Of a stretch of DNA of 64,000 nucleotides, positions 1 to 14,929 are shown piece by piece. Below the pieces are notes generated by a model. It saw only the letters and a list, made by a program, of their open reading frames with translations, did not search any database and was not told the origin of the DNA. The DNA comes from Cellulomonas gilvus ATCC 13127. Lineage in GTDB: Bacteria; Actinomycetota; Actinomycetes; Actinomycetales; Cellulomonadaceae. Location: the NCBI RefSeq assembly GCF_000218545.1, contig NC_015671.1, positions 1 through 64,000 of the forward strand, in the 5' to 3' direction. The position numbers were made by a program, and so were the translations under genes. The first letter of the stretch is position 1. Every line of letters begins with the position of its first letter.

Positions 1-22
1 ACGACACAGACCGAGGTAGGAC

Positions 23-1534
23 GTGGCACAGGACGAAGAGCTCTCCCGGGTCTGGGGTCACGTGGTGACCACGCTCGAGGAGAGCCCGGACATCACGCAG
101 CGTCAGCTCGCGTTCGTCCGGCTCGCCCAGCCGCTCGGGCTCCTCGACGGGACGATCATCCTGGCGGTCGGCAACGAGTACACCAAGGAGTACCTCGAGA
201 CCAAGGTCCGCGCCGAGGTCACCTCGGCGCTGGGCTCGGCGCTCGGCCGTGACGGTCGGTTCGCGATCACGGTGGACCCGAGCCTCGTCGACGACGCTCC
301 CCCGGCCGTCCGTGCGATGACGTCCGCCCCCGAGCTGGGCGTCGTGACCGACGGGACCGACGAGCGCGGGGCCCCGAACCGGACCGTGCCGACGGACGCC
401 GACACCGGCCGGCACGAGCGGTCGCCGATGCTGAGCGAGTCCGCCGAGCCCACGCGCCCGGTGCGCGAGACCGCCTCGTCGCGACGCCCCGCCGCCGAGC
501 CGGCGCGGCTCAACCCGCACTACCTGTTCGAGACGTTCGTCATCGGCTCGTCCAACCGGTTCGCGCACGCGGCGGCCGTCGCCGTCGCGGAGGCGCCCGC
601 CAAGGCGTACAACCCGCTGTTCATCTACGGCGACTCGGGTCTGGGCAAGACGCACCTGCTGCACGCGATCGGCCACTACGCGCAGAACCTCTATCCGAGC
701 GTGCGCGTGCGCTACGTGAACTCCGAGGAGTTCACGAACGACTTCATCAACTCGATCTCCGAGGGCAAGGCGGGTGCGTTCCAGCGCCGCTACCGCGAGG
801 TCGACGTGCTCCTCATCGACGACATCCAGTTCCTGCAGGGCAAGGAACAGACGATGGAGGAGTTCTTCCACACGTTCAACACGCTGCACAACGCCAACAA
901 GCAGGTGGTCATCACCTCCGACCTGCCGCCCAAGCAGCTCAACGGCTTCGAGGACCGGATGCGCTCCCGCTTCGAGTGGGGACTCATCACCGACGTCCAG
1001 CCGCCCGACCTCGAGACGCGGATCGCGATCCTGCGCAAGAAGGCCGGCGGCGACAACATGCAGGCGCCACCGGACGTCCTGGAGTACATCGCCTCCAAGA
1101 TCTCCACGAACATCCGTGAGCTCGAGGGTGCGCTGATCCGCGTGACCGCGTTCGCCAGCCTGAACCGGCAGCAGGTGGACCTGTCGCTGGCCGAGATCGT
1201 CCTCAAGGACCTCATCACGGACGACCAGACCACCGAGATCACCGCCACCCAGGTCATCGGGCAGACGGCCGCGTACTTCGGCCTGAGCATCGAGGACCTG
1301 TGCGGCTCGTCCCGCTCGCGCGTGCTCGTCACCGCACGCCAGATCGCGATGTACCTGTGCCGTGAGCTCACGGACTTGTCGCTGCCCAAGATCGGGCAGG
1401 CGTTCGGCGGACGGGACCACACCACGGTGATGCACGCGAACCGCAAGATCCGCGAGCTGATGGCGGAGCGCCGGTCGATCTACAACCAGGTCACCGAGCT
1501 CACGAACCGCATCAAGCAGCAGTCCCGAGGCTGA
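23..1534 (+). CDS. dnaA: Chromosomal replication initiator DnaA
   Basis: DnaA binds 9-bp boxes at oriC, oligomerises with ATP and melts the origin. The 503-residue product shows the N-terminal domain (about 1-85), a poorly conserved acidic linker (about 90-165), and an AAA+ domain with Walker A GDSGLGKT (near residue 205) and Walker B LLIDDIQF (near 265). Domain IV ends with the box-recognition signature [14 protein letters not shown] (near 462-475). The GTG start is preceded by an AGGTAGG-like ribosome binding site at 13-20. Length and order agree with actinobacterial DnaA. The origin follows directly downstream. Confidence 0.98.
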   Translation: MAQDEELSRVWGHVVTTLEESPDITQRQLAFVRLAQPLGLLDGTIILAVGNEYTKEYLETKVRAEVTSALGSALGRDGRFAITVDPSLVDDAPPAVRAMTSAPELGVVTDGTDERGAPNRTVPTDADTGRHERSPMLSESAEPTRPVRETASSRRPAAEPARLNPHYLFETFVIGSSNRFAHAAAVAVAEAPAKAYNPLFIYGDSGLGKTHLLHAIGHYAQNLYPSVRVRYVNSEEFTNDFINSISEGKAGAFQRRYREVDVLLIDDIQFLQGKEQTMEEFFHTFNTLHNANKQVVITSDLPPKQLNGFEDRMRSRFEWGLITDVQPPDLETRIAILRKKAGGDNMQAPPDVLEYIASKISTNIRELEGALIRVTAFASLNRQQVDLSLAEIVLKDLITDDQTTEITATQVIGQTAAYFGLSIEDLCGSSRSRVLVTARQIAMYLCRELTDLSLPKIGQAFGGRDHTTVMHANRKIRELMAERRSIYNQVTELTNRIKQQSRG

Positions 1535-2222
1535 CGACAGTCTTCTCCCCAGGTTTTTCCACAGGGCGAGGGACAGCGCTGGGGATCACGTGAAAAGCAT
1601 CACGCATCGGGCGTAACGGACGCTCCCGTGGCACTTATGCGGCCCTGACCAGCGATGACGCCCCTTCGACTGCGTGCACGGGACCCAGGCGCACCCGAAC
1701 CCGGACAGAGCAGGACAGACCGGGGCGCGAATCGGACGACCCTCATCCCCAGGTCCAAGCATGCATGGGACGAATACTCACACCTGTGCACAGGCCTGTG
1801 GACGACGGTGGACGACGCACGCAGAGATGTGGACGCGGGGCGACGCCACGGTGGACGACGAATGACACGTCCGCGACCGTCCACCGTCGTCCACCGACCG
1901 CCCGGTGCCGCGCACAGCCGGCGTGCACATCCCGGATGGCACGCCGACCTGCACGGATGTCATCTCGTCCACACCGTGCACAGGTGCGATGACGACGACG
2001 AGACTTGACCAGGGGGATGATCCACACACCTTCGCTGGGCGAGGACGGCGAGCCGGACCGGCTCCTGGCCACGGCCCCGGTGCACCCGCACGGAGCCCGG
2101 ACGAACCACACGGTCAGGCGCCTCCGGTCACGCCACGGGCGTCGGACCTCTCGCGTAGTCTTCGCCTCACGACGGCCCCGCGCCGCTCGCAGGAGACGCC
2201 GTACGACGAGAGGTAGTGGTCC
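1535..2222. other. oriC: Origin of replication (oriC) between dnaA and dnaN
   Basis: This 688-bp non-coding gap separates dnaA from dnaN, the usual origin position. It carries many copies of the actinobacterial DnaA box (consensus TTGTCCACA) in both orientations. Boxes or near-boxes read at 1555-1563 (TTTTCCACA), 1797-1805 (TGTGGACGA), 1807-1815, 1828-1836 (TGTGGACGC), 1851-1859, about 1868-1893 (two GTCCACCG copies), 1965-1973 (TCGTCCACA) and 2018-2026 (TGATCCACA). The densest stretch is 1795-2030. No convincing gene lies in the gap. The dnaN promoter is probably in the last 150 bp, but I cannot place it firmly. Confidence 0.93.
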
Positions 2223-3353
2223 ATGAGGTTCCGGGTCGAGCGCGACGTTCTCGCCGAGGCCGTCACCTGGACGGCCCGCAGCCTGCCGACCCGGCCGCCC
2301 GTCCCCGTGCTGGCCGGCGTGCGGATCGAGGCGGACGCATCGGGCACCATCCAGCTCTCGAGCTTCGACTACGAGGTCTCGGCACGCTCGCAGATCCCCG
2401 CGGACGTCACGGAGCCCGGGACGGTCCTGGTCTCGGGCCGCCTGCTGGCCGAGATCTCGCGCTCGCTGCCGGACAAGCCGGTCGACGTGTCGCTCGACGG
2501 CACCAAGGTGGTCGTGACCTGCGGTGCGAGCCGCTTCACGCTGCTCACCATGCCGGTCGAGGACTACCCGAACCTCCCGGTGATGCCGCCGGTGACCGGC
2601 ACGGTCGACGGCGACGCGCTCACGCACGCGGTCGCGCAGGTCTCGGTCGCGGCCAGCCGCGACGACACGCTCCCGCTGCTCACGGGCGTGCGCGTCGAGA
2701 TCGAGGGCGAGAAGGTCACGCTCCTGGCCACGGACCGCTACCGCCTCGCGCTGCGTGAGCTCACGTGGACCCCCGCGTCGCCCGACATCTCGACCGTCGC
2801 GCTCGTCCGTGCGCGCACGCTCTCGGACGCGGCGAAGTCGCTCGGCAGCGCCGGCTCGGTCGCGGTGAGCCTCTCCACGGGTGCGGGTGTGGACCTCATC
2901 GGGTTCGAGGCTGCGGGACGGCAGTCCACGAGCCTGCTCGTCGACGGCGACTACCCCGCGGTGCGCCGTCTGTTCCCCGACGAGACGCCGATCCACGCGA
3001 TCGTGTCGACGGGTCAGCTCGCGGAGGCCGCCAAGCGTGTCGCGCTCGTCGCGGAGCGCAACACCCCGATCCGCCTGAGCTTCTCCGAGGGTCAGGTGGT
3101 GCTCGACGCCGGTCAGGGCGACGACGCGCAGGCGTCCGAGGCGCTCACGGCGACGCTCGAGGGTGAGGACATCTCGGTCGCGTTCAACCCGCAGTTCCTC
3201 GCGGACGGGCTCGGCGCGCTCGACACCCCGTTCGTGCGGCTGTCGTTCACGCACCCGAACAAGCCGGTCGAGTTCACGGGTCAGGACTCGCTCGAGGGCG
3301 AGGACGACAAGAGCTACCGCTACCTGCTGGTCCCGATCCGCTTCGCCAGCTGA
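2223..3353 (+). CDS. dnaN: DNA polymerase III beta sliding clamp DnaN
   Basis: The 376-residue product is the ring-shaped clamp that tethers the replicative polymerase to DNA. It starts MRFRVERDVLAEAVTWTARS and has three repeated clamp folds over its full length. The C-terminus carries the typical hydrophobic-pocket region ending YRYLLVPIRFAS. The ATG is preceded by GAGAGGTAG at about 2209-2217. It sits directly downstream of oriC, as in nearly all Actinomycetota. Confidence 0.97.
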   Translation: MRFRVERDVLAEAVTWTARSLPTRPPVPVLAGVRIEADASGTIQLSSFDYEVSARSQIPADVTEPGTVLVSGRLLAEISRSLPDKPVDVSLDGTKVVVTCGASRFTLLTMPVEDYPNLPVMPPVTGTVDGDALTHAVAQVSVAASRDDTLPLLTGVRVEIEGEKVTLLATDRYRLALRELTWTPASPDISTVALVRARTLSDAAKSLGSAGSVAVSLSTGAGVDLIGFEAAGRQSTSLLVDGDYPAVRRLFPDETPIHAIVSTGQLAEAAKRVALVAERNTPIRLSFSEGQVVLDAGQGDDAQASEALTATLEGEDISVAFNPQFLADGLGALDTPFVRLSFTHPNKPVEFTGQDSLEGEDDKSYRYLLVPIRFAS

Positions 3354-3459
3354 GCGATCGCGGAGAGACCAGCACGACGAGCGTCGACGCCGCTCGCTGC
3401 GGCACAGTGAGGCCAGCACGACGAACGGCACGACGCGCCACGAGGGAAGGACGCTCGTC

Positions 3460-4347
3460 ATGAAGATCGGTCTGGTGGGCCTGGGCAAGATGGGCGCCAA
3501 CATGCGCGAGCGCCTGCGGCGCGCGGGCATCGAGGTGGTCGGTTTCGACAGGAACCCCGAGGTCACGGACGTGGACTCGCTGGCGGACCTGGTCGAGGCG
3601 CTGCCGCAGGGTGAGCGCGTGGTGTGGGTCATGGTGCCGTCGGGACCCGTGACGGACGGCGTCATCACCGAGCTCGCGGGCCTGCTGGCACCGGGCGATG
3701 CGGTGATCGACGGCGGCAACTCGTACTACCAGGACGACGTCCCGCACGCGGAGCTGCTCGCCGCGCACGGGATCGGGTTCCTGGACGCGGGTGTCTCAGG
3801 CGGAGTGTGGGGGCTCGAGAACGGGTACGGCCTGATGGTGGGCGGCGACGCCGCGCTGGTCGAGCGGGTCATGCCGGTGTTCGACGCGCTGCGCCCGCCC
3901 GGTGAGCGCGTGGACGGGTTCGTGCACGCGGGCACGGTCGGCGCCGGCCACTACGCGAAGATGGTGCACAACGGCATCGAGTACGGGCTGATGCAGGCGT
4001 ACGCCGAGGGCTACGAGCTGTTGGCGGCGAAGGACCTGGTCACGGACGTGCACGGCACCATGCGCGCGTGGACGCAGGGCACCGTCGTGCGCTCGTGGCT
4101 GCTCGAGCTGCTGGTCCGCGCGCTCGAGGAGGACCCCGGCCTGGCCGCGATCGACGACTGGGTCGAGGACTCGGGCGAGGGCCGGTGGACGGTGGACGAG
4201 GCGATCGACCTCGCGGTGCCGGCACCCGTCATCTCGGCCGCGCTGTTCGCGCGGTTCGCCTCGCGGCAGGGCGAGTCACCCGCGATGAAGGCGGTCGCGG
4301 CGCTGCGTCAGCAGTTCGGCGGCCACGCCGTCAAGCCCGCGCCCTGA
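3460..4347 (+). CDS. gnd: 6-phosphogluconate dehydrogenase, short (decarboxylating) type
   Basis: The product should oxidise and decarboxylate 6-phosphogluconate to ribulose 5-phosphate in the pentose phosphate pathway. The 295-residue protein has the N-terminal dinucleotide-binding motif [12 protein letters not shown] and the substrate motif GGNSYYQDD. The sequence [20 protein letters not shown] lies near residue 110, and catalytic Lys/Asn lie in [13 protein letters not shown]. The length matches the short GndA-like class, not the 470-residue class. The ATG follows GAGGGAAGGA at 3442-3451. A gnd gene between dnaN and recF is common in actinobacteria. Cofactor preference cannot be read with confidence. 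Confidence 0.9.
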   Translation: MKIGLVGLGKMGANMRERLRRAGIEVVGFDRNPEVTDVDSLADLVEALPQGERVVWVMVPSGPVTDGVITELAGLLAPGDAVIDGGNSYYQDDVPHAELLAAHGIGFLDAGVSGGVWGLENGYGLMVGGDAALVERVMPVFDALRPPGERVDGFVHAGTVGAGHYAKMVHNGIEYGLMQAYAEGYELLAAKDLVTDVHGTMRAWTQGTVVRSWLLELLVRALEEDPGLAAIDDWVEDSGEGRWTVDEAIDLAVPAPVISAALFARFASRQGESPAMKAVAALRQQFGGHAVKPAP

Positions 4348-4354
4348 GGACCTG

Positions 4355-5536
4355 ATGTACGTCGCGCACCTGCACCTGACCGACTTCCGGTCGTACCCGC
4401 ACGTCGAGCTCGCGCTCGACCCTGGGATCACGGCGTTCGTCGGCCCGAACGGCCAGGGCAAGACGAACCTCGTCGAGGCGGTCGGCTACGTGGCGACGCT
4501 CAGCAGCCACCGCGTCCCCACGGACGCCGCGATGGTGCGGGCGGGCACGGCGCGCGCGGTCGTGGGCACCAAGGTCGTCCGCGAGCTCGAACCGGGGCGT
4601 CCGCGCGCCACGGTGGTCGAGGTCGAGATCACCCCGGGCAAGGCGAACCGCGCGCGCGTCAACGGCGGCAGCCCGGTGCGCGCGCGGGACGTGCTCGGGA
4701 TCCTGCGCACGGTCCTGTTCGCGCCCGAGGACCTCGCGCTGGTCAAGGGTGACCCGGACGGGCGGCGCCGGTTCCTCGACGAGCTGCTGGTCCAGCTCGT
4801 GCCGCGCACCGCGGCGACGGTCGCGGACTACGAGCGCGTGCTGCGGCAGCGGTCGGCGCTGCTCAAGTCCGCGGCCGCGGCGGCGCGCAACCGGCAGGGT
4901 GCGGACCTGCGCACGCTCGACGTGTGGGACGGCAAGCTCGCGCAGCTGGGCGCGCGCATCGTGGTCGAGCGCCGACGACTGGTCGCCGCGCTCGCCCCGC
5001 TGGTCGCCGAGGCGTACGAGCAGGTCAGCGCGGGTCAGGGCGCCGCCGTGATCACCTACCGGGCCTCGCTCGACAGCGCGCTCGAGGACCAGTCCCCTGC
5101 CCCGCTGGACGCGCCGGCCGAGCTCGTCGAGGCACAGCTGCTCGAGGCGATGGGGCGGCTGCGGCCCAAGGAGATCGAGCGCGGGGTGTGCCTGGTGGGT
5201 CCGCACCGGGACGACCTGGTGCTGACGCTCGCCGACCTGCCGGCCAAGGGGTACGCGAGCCATGGCGAGTCCTGGTCGTTCGCGCTGGCGCTGCGGCTCG
5301 CGTCCTGGCGCGTGCTGACCGAGGGTGCCGGGCACGAGGGTCCGGACGACGAGCCCGTGCTCATCCTGGACGACGTGTTCGCCGAGCTCGACGCGCGCCG
5401 CCGCGAGAGGCTCGCGACGCTCGTCGCACCCGCGCGCCAGGTGCTCATCACGGCGGCGGTCGCCCAGGACGTCCCCGAACCGCTGGCCGGAGCGCGCGTG
5501 GACGTCATGGGCGGTGAGGTCGCGCGTGTCCTCTAG
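4355..5536 (+). CDS. recF: DNA replication and repair ATPase RecF
   Basis: RecF is an SMC-like ATPase that helps load RecA at gapped DNA. The 393-residue protein shows [13 protein letters not shown] at the N-terminus and Walker [14 protein letters not shown] near residues 30-42. The central RecF region [19 protein letters not shown] is present, and the Walker B stretch [13 protein letters not shown] lies near residue 335. The start is 7 bp after the gnd stop. The stop overlaps the DUF721 gene start, so the genes are probably translated together. Confidence 0.95.
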   Translation: MYVAHLHLTDFRSYPHVELALDPGITAFVGPNGQGKTNLVEAVGYVATLSSHRVPTDAAMVRAGTARAVVGTKVVRELEPGRPRATVVEVEITPGKANRARVNGGSPVRARDVLGILRTVLFAPEDLALVKGDPDGRRRFLDELLVQLVPRTAATVADYERVLRQRSALLKSAAAAARNRQGADLRTLDVWDGKLAQLGARIVVERRRLVAALAPLVAEAYEQVSAGQGAAVITYRASLDSALEDQSPAPLDAPAELVEAQLLEAMGRLRPKEIERGVCLVGPHRDDLVLTLADLPAKGYASHGESWSFALALRLASWRVLTEGAGHEGPDDEPVLILDDVFAELDARRRERLATLVAPARQVLITAAVAQDVPEPLAGARVDVMGGEVARVL

Positions 5537-6074
5537 GCGCCCGCCGGCCGCCGAGGCTCCCCGCCCGTTGCGGGAGCTCGTGGAGCTGACCCCCGAGCGA
5601 CTGGTGGCCGCCGCGGCGCTCGGCCGCGCCAAGGAGAACGCCCGGCGCCGCGGGCTGCGGCCGGGTGAGGCACCCCGCCGGCGCGCCGACGTGCAGCTCG
5701 GCGACGCGCGGCCGGGCGGGCGGGACCCGCGCACGGTCGCCGAGACGCTGGACTCGCTCGTCGGCCAGCTGGCGTGGGCGCCCGGGGTGGCGGGCGGGAC
5801 CATCCAGGCGCGGTGGGCCGAGCTGCTCGGCGCCGAGGTCGCGGCGCGCGCGAGCTACGTCTCGTTCGACGCGGGTGTGCTGACCATGCGCGCGGACTCG
5901 ACGGCCTGGGCCACGAACCTGCGCTGGGCCGTGCCGACGATGCTGCGCACGCTGGCCACCGAGCTGGGTGAGGGAGTCGTGCTGCAGATCGAGGTGCAGG
6001 GCCCGGGCGGACCGGGCTTCGGCCGTGGGCCGCGCAGCGTGCGCGGCCGCGGCGTGCGTGACACGTACGGGTGA
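5526..6074 (+). CDS. DUF721 (DciA-like) protein
   Basis: The 182-residue protein belongs to the DUF721 group found beside recF and gyrB in actinobacteria. DUF721/DciA proteins are linked to loading of the replicative helicase in bacteria that lack DnaC, so a role at the origin is likely but not shown here. The N-terminal 60 residues are basic and low in complexity. The conserved part runs from [18 protein letters not shown] to the C-terminus ([21 protein letters not shown]). I chose GTG 5526, which overlaps the recF stop by 11 bp and has GGTGAGG at 5513-5519. GTG 5514 is an in-frame alternative. Confidence 0.85.
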   Translation: MSSRRPPAAEAPRPLRELVELTPERLVAAAALGRAKENARRRGLRPGEAPRRRADVQLGDARPGGRDPRTVAETLDSLVGQLAWAPGVAGGTIQARWAELLGAEVAARASYVSFDAGVLTMRADSTAWATNLRWAVPTMLRTLATELGEGVVLQIEVQGPGGPGFGRGPRSVRGRGVRDTYG

Positions 6075-6269
6075 GCACGTCGCCCGGGGGAACGGTTCCA
6101 CGCCACGCACCCGTTCGCGAGGGTCCCGGCCCGCCGGACAGGTAGACTTCTCGGGTCACTCTTGGCGCCCTGGCGCCCGGAACTCCAGCGTCACGGAGTG
6201 ATCTGCCCTCCTCGCGGTCGGGCGGCCCGCTCCGGCGCTTTTCGCGGATCCTGAGGAGCACCACCGCCC

Positions 6270-8294
<2,025 letters not shown>

Positions 8295-8350
8295 CCCGTC
8301 GGCCCGGGCTGACGAACCTCTGCGTGACCACGAACTGACGAAGGACTGAC

Positions 8351-10968
<2,618 letters not shown>

Positions 10969-10972
<4 letters not shown>

Positions 10973-11877
10973 CCGATCCCGCACCCCCCTCCATCCCGCC
11001 GCGCCAGCGACCCACGAACCCGCCGACCACGTCGGCGCGTCCCGGGAAGACCTCGGCGGGGCGTGGCGGCGGGGCGCGGGGACCGGCCACGGCCGGCTCG
11101 TCGGCGGGACCGGCTGCGGTGCCCACCGGGCAGGCCGCGTCCGTCCCGGTGCCGCCGCCGCCGGCCCCGTCCGGCGGCAGCACCGCGACCCGGCCTGCGG
11201 GCGGGTCCTCCCCGAGCGGCGCAGCGACGCCGCCGGCACCCGGCGCGGAGCACGACCCGCCCACGCCGCTCATGGTGGCCGTCGACCGGACGACCGCCTG
11301 GTTCAAGAAGGCGGCCGGTGCGACGAGCACCGCCAAGTCGACCGCGACGCGCCCCACGACCGAGGACCCTGCCATGACGACGACTCCCGCGACGCGACCC
11401 GACACCGCGCCCGCCTCGGTCCCGCCCGCCGGCGCGGGCGGCGGCAAGGCCAACCCGGCCGGCTCGTCGGCCCGGCCGGCGACCGGCCGCATCCCCACCG
11501 TCTCGGCCGCGGGCGGCCCGCGACGCGTGCGGCTGGCGATCTCGCGCATCGACCCGTGGTCGGTGATGAAGCTGTCGTTCCTGATGTCGGTCGCGTTCGG
11601 CATCCTGATCGTGGTCGCGGTGGGCGTGATCTGGTACACGCTCAACGGCCTGCACGTCTTCACCAACATCGACGGGCTGGTCAAGCAGGTCACGGGCACC
11701 GAGGGCAACATCGACATCCTCAAGTACGTCGAGTTCAAGCGCGTGATCTCGGGCGCGACGCTGATCGCCGTGGTCGACGTGTTCCTGCTGACGGCGCTCG
11801 CGACCATCGGGGCGTTCCTCTACAACATCGTCGCCGCGCTGGTCGGCGGCCTGCACGTGACCATGACGGACGAGTGA
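10969..11877 (+). CDS. DUF3566 membrane protein
   Basis: The 302-residue protein has a long Pro/Ala/Thr-rich disordered N-terminal half (about 1-175). The DUF3566 domain starts at [18 protein letters not shown] and has two membrane segments (about 190-215 and 260-290) with an extracytoplasmic loop. The family is found downstream of gyrA in actinobacteria, and its molecular function is not established. The start overlaps the gyrA stop (ATGA), which implies co-translation. Confidence 0.88.
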
Positions 11878-11893
11878 GGCCGCACCACCCGGT

Positions 11894-11923
11894 TTGGGCG
11901 GCAGGCGGGCGCTGAGGTAGTCT
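11894..11923 (+). promoter_or_regulatory. Promoter of tRNA-Ile
   Basis: A -35-like TTGGGC (11894-11899) and a -10-like TAGTCT (11918-11923) are separated by 18 bp. Transcription would begin about 25 bp before the mature tRNA 5' end. This is read from spacing and similarity only. Confidence 0.5.
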
Positions 11924-11954
11924 CATGCGGCGCGCTGCTCGACGGTGCGCGCAC

Positions 11955-12028
11955 GGGCCTATAGCTCAGACGGTTAGAGCGCTTCCCTGATAAGGAAGAG
12001 GTCACAGGTTCAAGTCCTGTTAGGCCCA
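11955..12028 (+). tRNA. tRNA-Ile(GAU)
   Basis: A full cloverleaf can be folded. The acceptor arms GGGCCTA (11955-11961) and TAGGCCC (12021-12027) pair, with discriminator A at 12028. The anticodon arm CTTCC/GGAAG encloses CTGATAA with anticodon GAT, and the T-arm reads GGTTCAAGTCC. CCA is not encoded. Confidence 0.97.
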
Positions 12029-12051
12029 CTCTCGACCACGTGGGGGACCCG

Positions 12052-12171
12052 ATGAAGAAGCTCCTGCTCCTGGCGGCGCTGGCCGCCGTCGGCTACGTCG
12101 TCTACCAGAAGGTGGCGCAGGACCGCGACGAGCGGGACCTGTGGTCCGAGGTCACCGACACCTTCGAGTGA
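12052..12171 (+). CDS. DLW-39 family small protein
   Basis: This 39-residue ORF starts MKKLLLLAALAAVGYVVYQK and ends with a charged tail that contains the family's DLW triplet (RDLWSEVTD). Actinobacterial DLW-39 proteins have exactly this length and lie between the gyrA-side tRNAs. One N-terminal membrane helix is visible; function is unknown. It lies 23 bp after tRNA-Ile and 41 bp before tRNA-Ala. Confidence 0.85.
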   Translation: MKKLLLLAALAAVGYVVYQKVAQDRDERDLWSEVTDTFE

Positions 12172-12212
12172 CACCCGTGCGCAGCGCCTGATCTCCGGTC
12201 GGCGCGGCGCGA

Positions 12213-12288
12213 GGGGCCATGGCGCAATTGGTAGCGCACCTGCTTTGCAAGCAGGGGGTTAGGGGTTCGAGTCCCCTTGGCTCCACCA
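12213..12288 (+). tRNA. tRNA-Ala(UGC)
   Basis: The acceptor arms GGGGCCA (12213-12219) and TGGCTCC pair with one G-T wobble, followed by discriminator A 12285 and encoded CCA 12286-12288. The anticodon stem CCTGC/GCAGG encloses TTTGCAA with anticodon TGC. The T-arm reads GGTTCGAGTCC. Confidence 0.97.
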
Positions 12289-12328
12289 TCGTGACCACGC
12301 GGGAGACCGCGTCCGCGCGTCCCCTGGC

Positions 12329-13525
12329 TCAGGCGCCGCGCCGTGCGGCCGAGGCGCGGAGCGCCGTGCGCATCAGCAGTCCGGCGACCAGCGCCCAGAA
12401 GGCCGAGCCGACGCCCCAGATGGTGACGCCGCTCGCGGCGAGCAGCAACGCGACGACGGCGGCGACGCGGTCGTCGGGGTCGCTCACGGCGGCGAGGAGC
12501 GCTGCGGCCAGGGTGGACAGCAGCGCGAGCCCGGCGACGGACTCGACGAGGCCGGGCGGACCGCCGGCGACGAGCGACACGAGCGCGGGCGCCAGTGGCG
12601 CGAGCACCAGGTAGGTCCAGCCTGCCGCGGCCGATGCCCGCCACCGCTCGGCGGGGTCCGGGTGGGCCTCGGGCGAGGCGGGCAGCGCGGCGGTGATCGC
12701 GGCGAGGTTGACGGCGTGCGCGCCGGCGGGTGCGCCCAGCACCGTGCCGAAGCCGGTCAGCAGCATCGTCGGACGCCACGGTGCGGTGTACCCCGCGGCC
12801 GCGAGCACCGCGACGCCGGGGACGTTCTGCGAGGCCATCGTGACGATCCACAGCGGCAGCGCGAGGCCCAGCAGCGCTGTGCCGTCGAGCACGGGCATGG
12901 TGAGCGTGACGGACGGCAGCCCGGGCCAGCTCTGCGTGCCGTCCTGCACGCCCACCACCAGCGCGACGCCGAGCGCGACGACGAACGCCGCGGGCGCGGC
13001 CCAGCGCGGCGCGAGCAGGTGCACCACGAGCCACACCGCGACCACCGGCGCGACGACGAGGGGCGTGGCCGTCAGGGCGTGCACGGGCGCGAGGCACAGT
13101 GGCAGCAGCACGCCCGCGAGCATCGCCTGGGCGAGCGTGACGGGGATCGCGGCGACGAGCCGGCCCAGGCGTGCCCACAGCCCTGTGGCGGCGATGAGCA
13201 GGCCCGTGACGGCGAACGCCCCGACCGCGGCGGGCCAGCCCGACGCGGTGCCCGAGGCGGCGACGAGCAGGGCCGCGCCGGGGGTGGACCAGGCGAGCGT
13301 CACCGGGATCCGGTGCCGCCGGCTGAGCCACACGGTGCCGGCGCCCTGCAGCACGCACAACGTGACCAGGCCGACGGCGGCCTGGTCCGGGTCGGCACCC
13401 GTCGCCCGCAGACCCGCGAGCACCACCGCGAACGAGCTGGTGAACCCGACGAGCGCGGTGACGATGCCGGTGGTCGTGGTCTGACCGCGCGCGGCGGTCA
13501 GCGTGCGGGGCGCGGGCGCGGTCAC
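12329..13525 (-). CDS. benE: BenE family transporter
   Basis: The 398-residue protein is almost entirely hydrophobic, with about 11-12 membrane segments. It starts with the pattern GIVTALVGFTSSFAVVLAGL, typical of BenE-type benzoate/proton symporters. The motif TLAWSTPGAALLVAAS (near residues 75-90) and the later NLAAITAALP agree with the family. The true substrate cannot be read from sequence, and no benzoate catabolic gene is nearby. It starts with GTG and points away from the plus-strand neighbour, so it is a single-gene unit. Confidence 0.8.
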   Translation of the reverse strand: MTAPAPRTLTAARGQTTTTGIVTALVGFTSSFAVVLAGLRATGADPDQAAVGLVTLCVLQGAGTVWLSRRHRIPVTLAWSTPGAALLVAASGTASGWPAAVGAFAVTGLLIAATGLWARLGRLVAAIPVTLAQAMLAGVLLPLCLAPVHALTATPLVVAPVVAVWLVVHLLAPRWAAPAAFVVALGVALVVGVQDGTQSWPGLPSVTLTMPVLDGTALLGLALPLWIVTMASQNVPGVAVLAAAGYTAPWRPTMLLTGFGTVLGAPAGAHAVNLAAITAALPASPEAHPDPAERWRASAAAGWTYLVLAPLAPALVSLVAGGPPGLVESVAGLALLSTLAAALLAAVSDPDDRVAAVVALLLAASGVTIWGVGSAFWALVAGLLMRTALRASAARRGA

Positions 13526-13653
13526 GAGCCGAGACTAGGGGGCCGACGCGTGGCACATCACCCACTCGGCGCCTCGCGTGCGGGATGTCCGATTTGCGAG
13601 GATGACGGCTGGTGCGCGACGACGCCGTGGCCACCGGACCGAGGAGAAGCACC

Positions 13654-14916
13654 GTGCGCAAGACCCTGGCCGCTGCCGCGGCCGCCCTGATCGTCGTCGT
13701 CGGCCTCCTGGCGACCCCCGCGTCCGCGGTGCCCGTCCCTGCGGGACCCGTGCCCGCGGCCGGCGCGCCGTCCGCGGTGCACCACGCGGTCACGGCCCGC
13801 CTGGTGACGACGGGCGGTGCGCCGGTGGTGCTGCGTGAGGTGCGCATGGTCTCGACGCCGGGCAGCCCGGGCACGTACCGGGGCACGAGGTCCACGGACG
13901 GGACCGGCACCGCCCGGTTCCCCGACGTCCCGGACGGGACGTTCGTGGTGACGGCGTCGGTGCCGAGCGCCTCGGGCGCGGTGCAGGTGCGCCGGACCGT
14001 CCGGGTCGCGGGACAGGACGTGCGGACGACGATCGAGGTCGCGGTCGACGCGGCGCTGTTCGGCGCGGTCACGCGCGCCACGCGGCCGGTCGGGTCGGCC
14101 CTGGTGAGCGCGCGTCGGGTGGGCGCCACGGCGTGGTCGCCGACGGCGACGAGCGCCGCCAACGGCGTGTGGAGCATGACGGGCCGCTCCCCCGGCCGGT
14201 ACGTGGTGATGGTCGACGGACGCGAGCGGGGCTACCTGACGACGTACTCCGGCGGCACCGTCCGGCTGCCCGACGCCGTCCCGGTCCGGGTGCGGGCGGG
14301 CGAGGCCGTACGGGCTGACGTGCGCACCGTGGCGGCCGCGACGCTCGTCGGACGCGTGCTCGACGACGACGGGGACCCCGTGGCGCGCGCGTACGTGCAC
14401 GCCGACAACCTCGGGCGCTTCGGTTCGGCGGACGCGGTCACCGGGTCGGACGGGCGGTTCCGGCTCACGGGTCTGGCGACCGGGCGCGTGCGGATCGAGG
14501 TCCTCACGGGGAGCTTCGACCTGCTCGCGACGGCGGTCGTGGACGCCAAGCAGGGCGCGGTCCGCACGGTGCCGGTGCTGACCGCCCGGGCGGGTGCCCG
14601 GCCGACGCCGGGGGACGTGTGGGCCTCGCCCGTGCGCGCCGGTCGCGCCGCTGCGGGCGCGACGCTCACGGGGCGGGTCGAGCATGCGGGCGACGGCGTC
14701 GCGGGCGTGCAGGTGGTGGTCGCGACGACGAGCGGGAGCCCCGTCACCACGAAGGTGGTGACCGACGCCGACGGGAGCTGGACGATCACGGGGTGCCCGG
14801 CGGGCTCGTGGCGCGTGCAGGTCCGTGACCCGTACACGGGCGGCTACCTCGACGCGCGGCGCGCGGTGACGGTGACGGGGACGACGGTGCCGGTGGGCAC
14901 GATCGTCGTGCGGTGA
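13654..14916 (+). CDS. Secreted carboxypeptidase-regulatory-like repeat protein
   Basis: The 420-residue product begins with a signal peptide (MRKTLAAAAAALIVVVGLLA followed by TPASA). The rest is several beta-sandwich repeats of the carboxypeptidase-regulatory-like kind. Each contains a phrase such as TSAANGVWSMTGRSPGRYVV, TGSDGRFRLTGLATGRVRIE or TDADGSWTITGCPAGSWRVQ. Such domains usually act as structural or binding modules outside the cell. No catalytic domain is seen. I chose GTG 13654, preceded by GAGGAGAAG, because it places the signal peptide at the N-terminus. GTG 13612 is an upstream alternative. Confidence 0.75.
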   Translation: MRKTLAAAAAALIVVVGLLATPASAVPVPAGPVPAAGAPSAVHHAVTARLVTTGGAPVVLREVRMVSTPGSPGTYRGTRSTDGTGTARFPDVPDGTFVVTASVPSASGAVQVRRTVRVAGQDVRTTIEVAVDAALFGAVTRATRPVGSALVSARRVGATAWSPTATSAANGVWSMTGRSPGRYVVMVDGRERGYLTTYSGGTVRLPDAVPVRVRAGEAVRADVRTVAAATLVGRVLDDDGDPVARAYVHADNLGRFGSADAVTGSDGRFRLTGLATGRVRIEVLTGSFDLLATAVVDAKQGAVRTVPVLTARAGARPTPGDVWASPVRAGRAAAGATLTGRVEHAGDGVAGVQVVVATTSGSPVTTKVVTDADGSWTITGCPAGSWRVQVRDPYTGGYLDARRAVTVTGTTVPVGTIVVR

Positions 14917-14929
14917 CGCCCGCGGTCGG

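Noticed and set aside
1582..1597. parS-like CACGTG site near oriC
   Set aside because: Only 11 of 16 bases match the consensus, and the T-rich left arm is missing; too weak to call.
1600..2216. Several short ORFs inside the origin gap
   Set aside because: They lack ribosome binding sites, overlap the DnaA-box cluster, and show no family pattern.
3163..3459. Upstream extension of gnd into the dnaN 3' region
   Set aside because: The extension overlaps dnaN and is Arg/Ser-rich shadow sequence; ATG 3460 has a good ribosome binding site and begins the dinucleotide fold.
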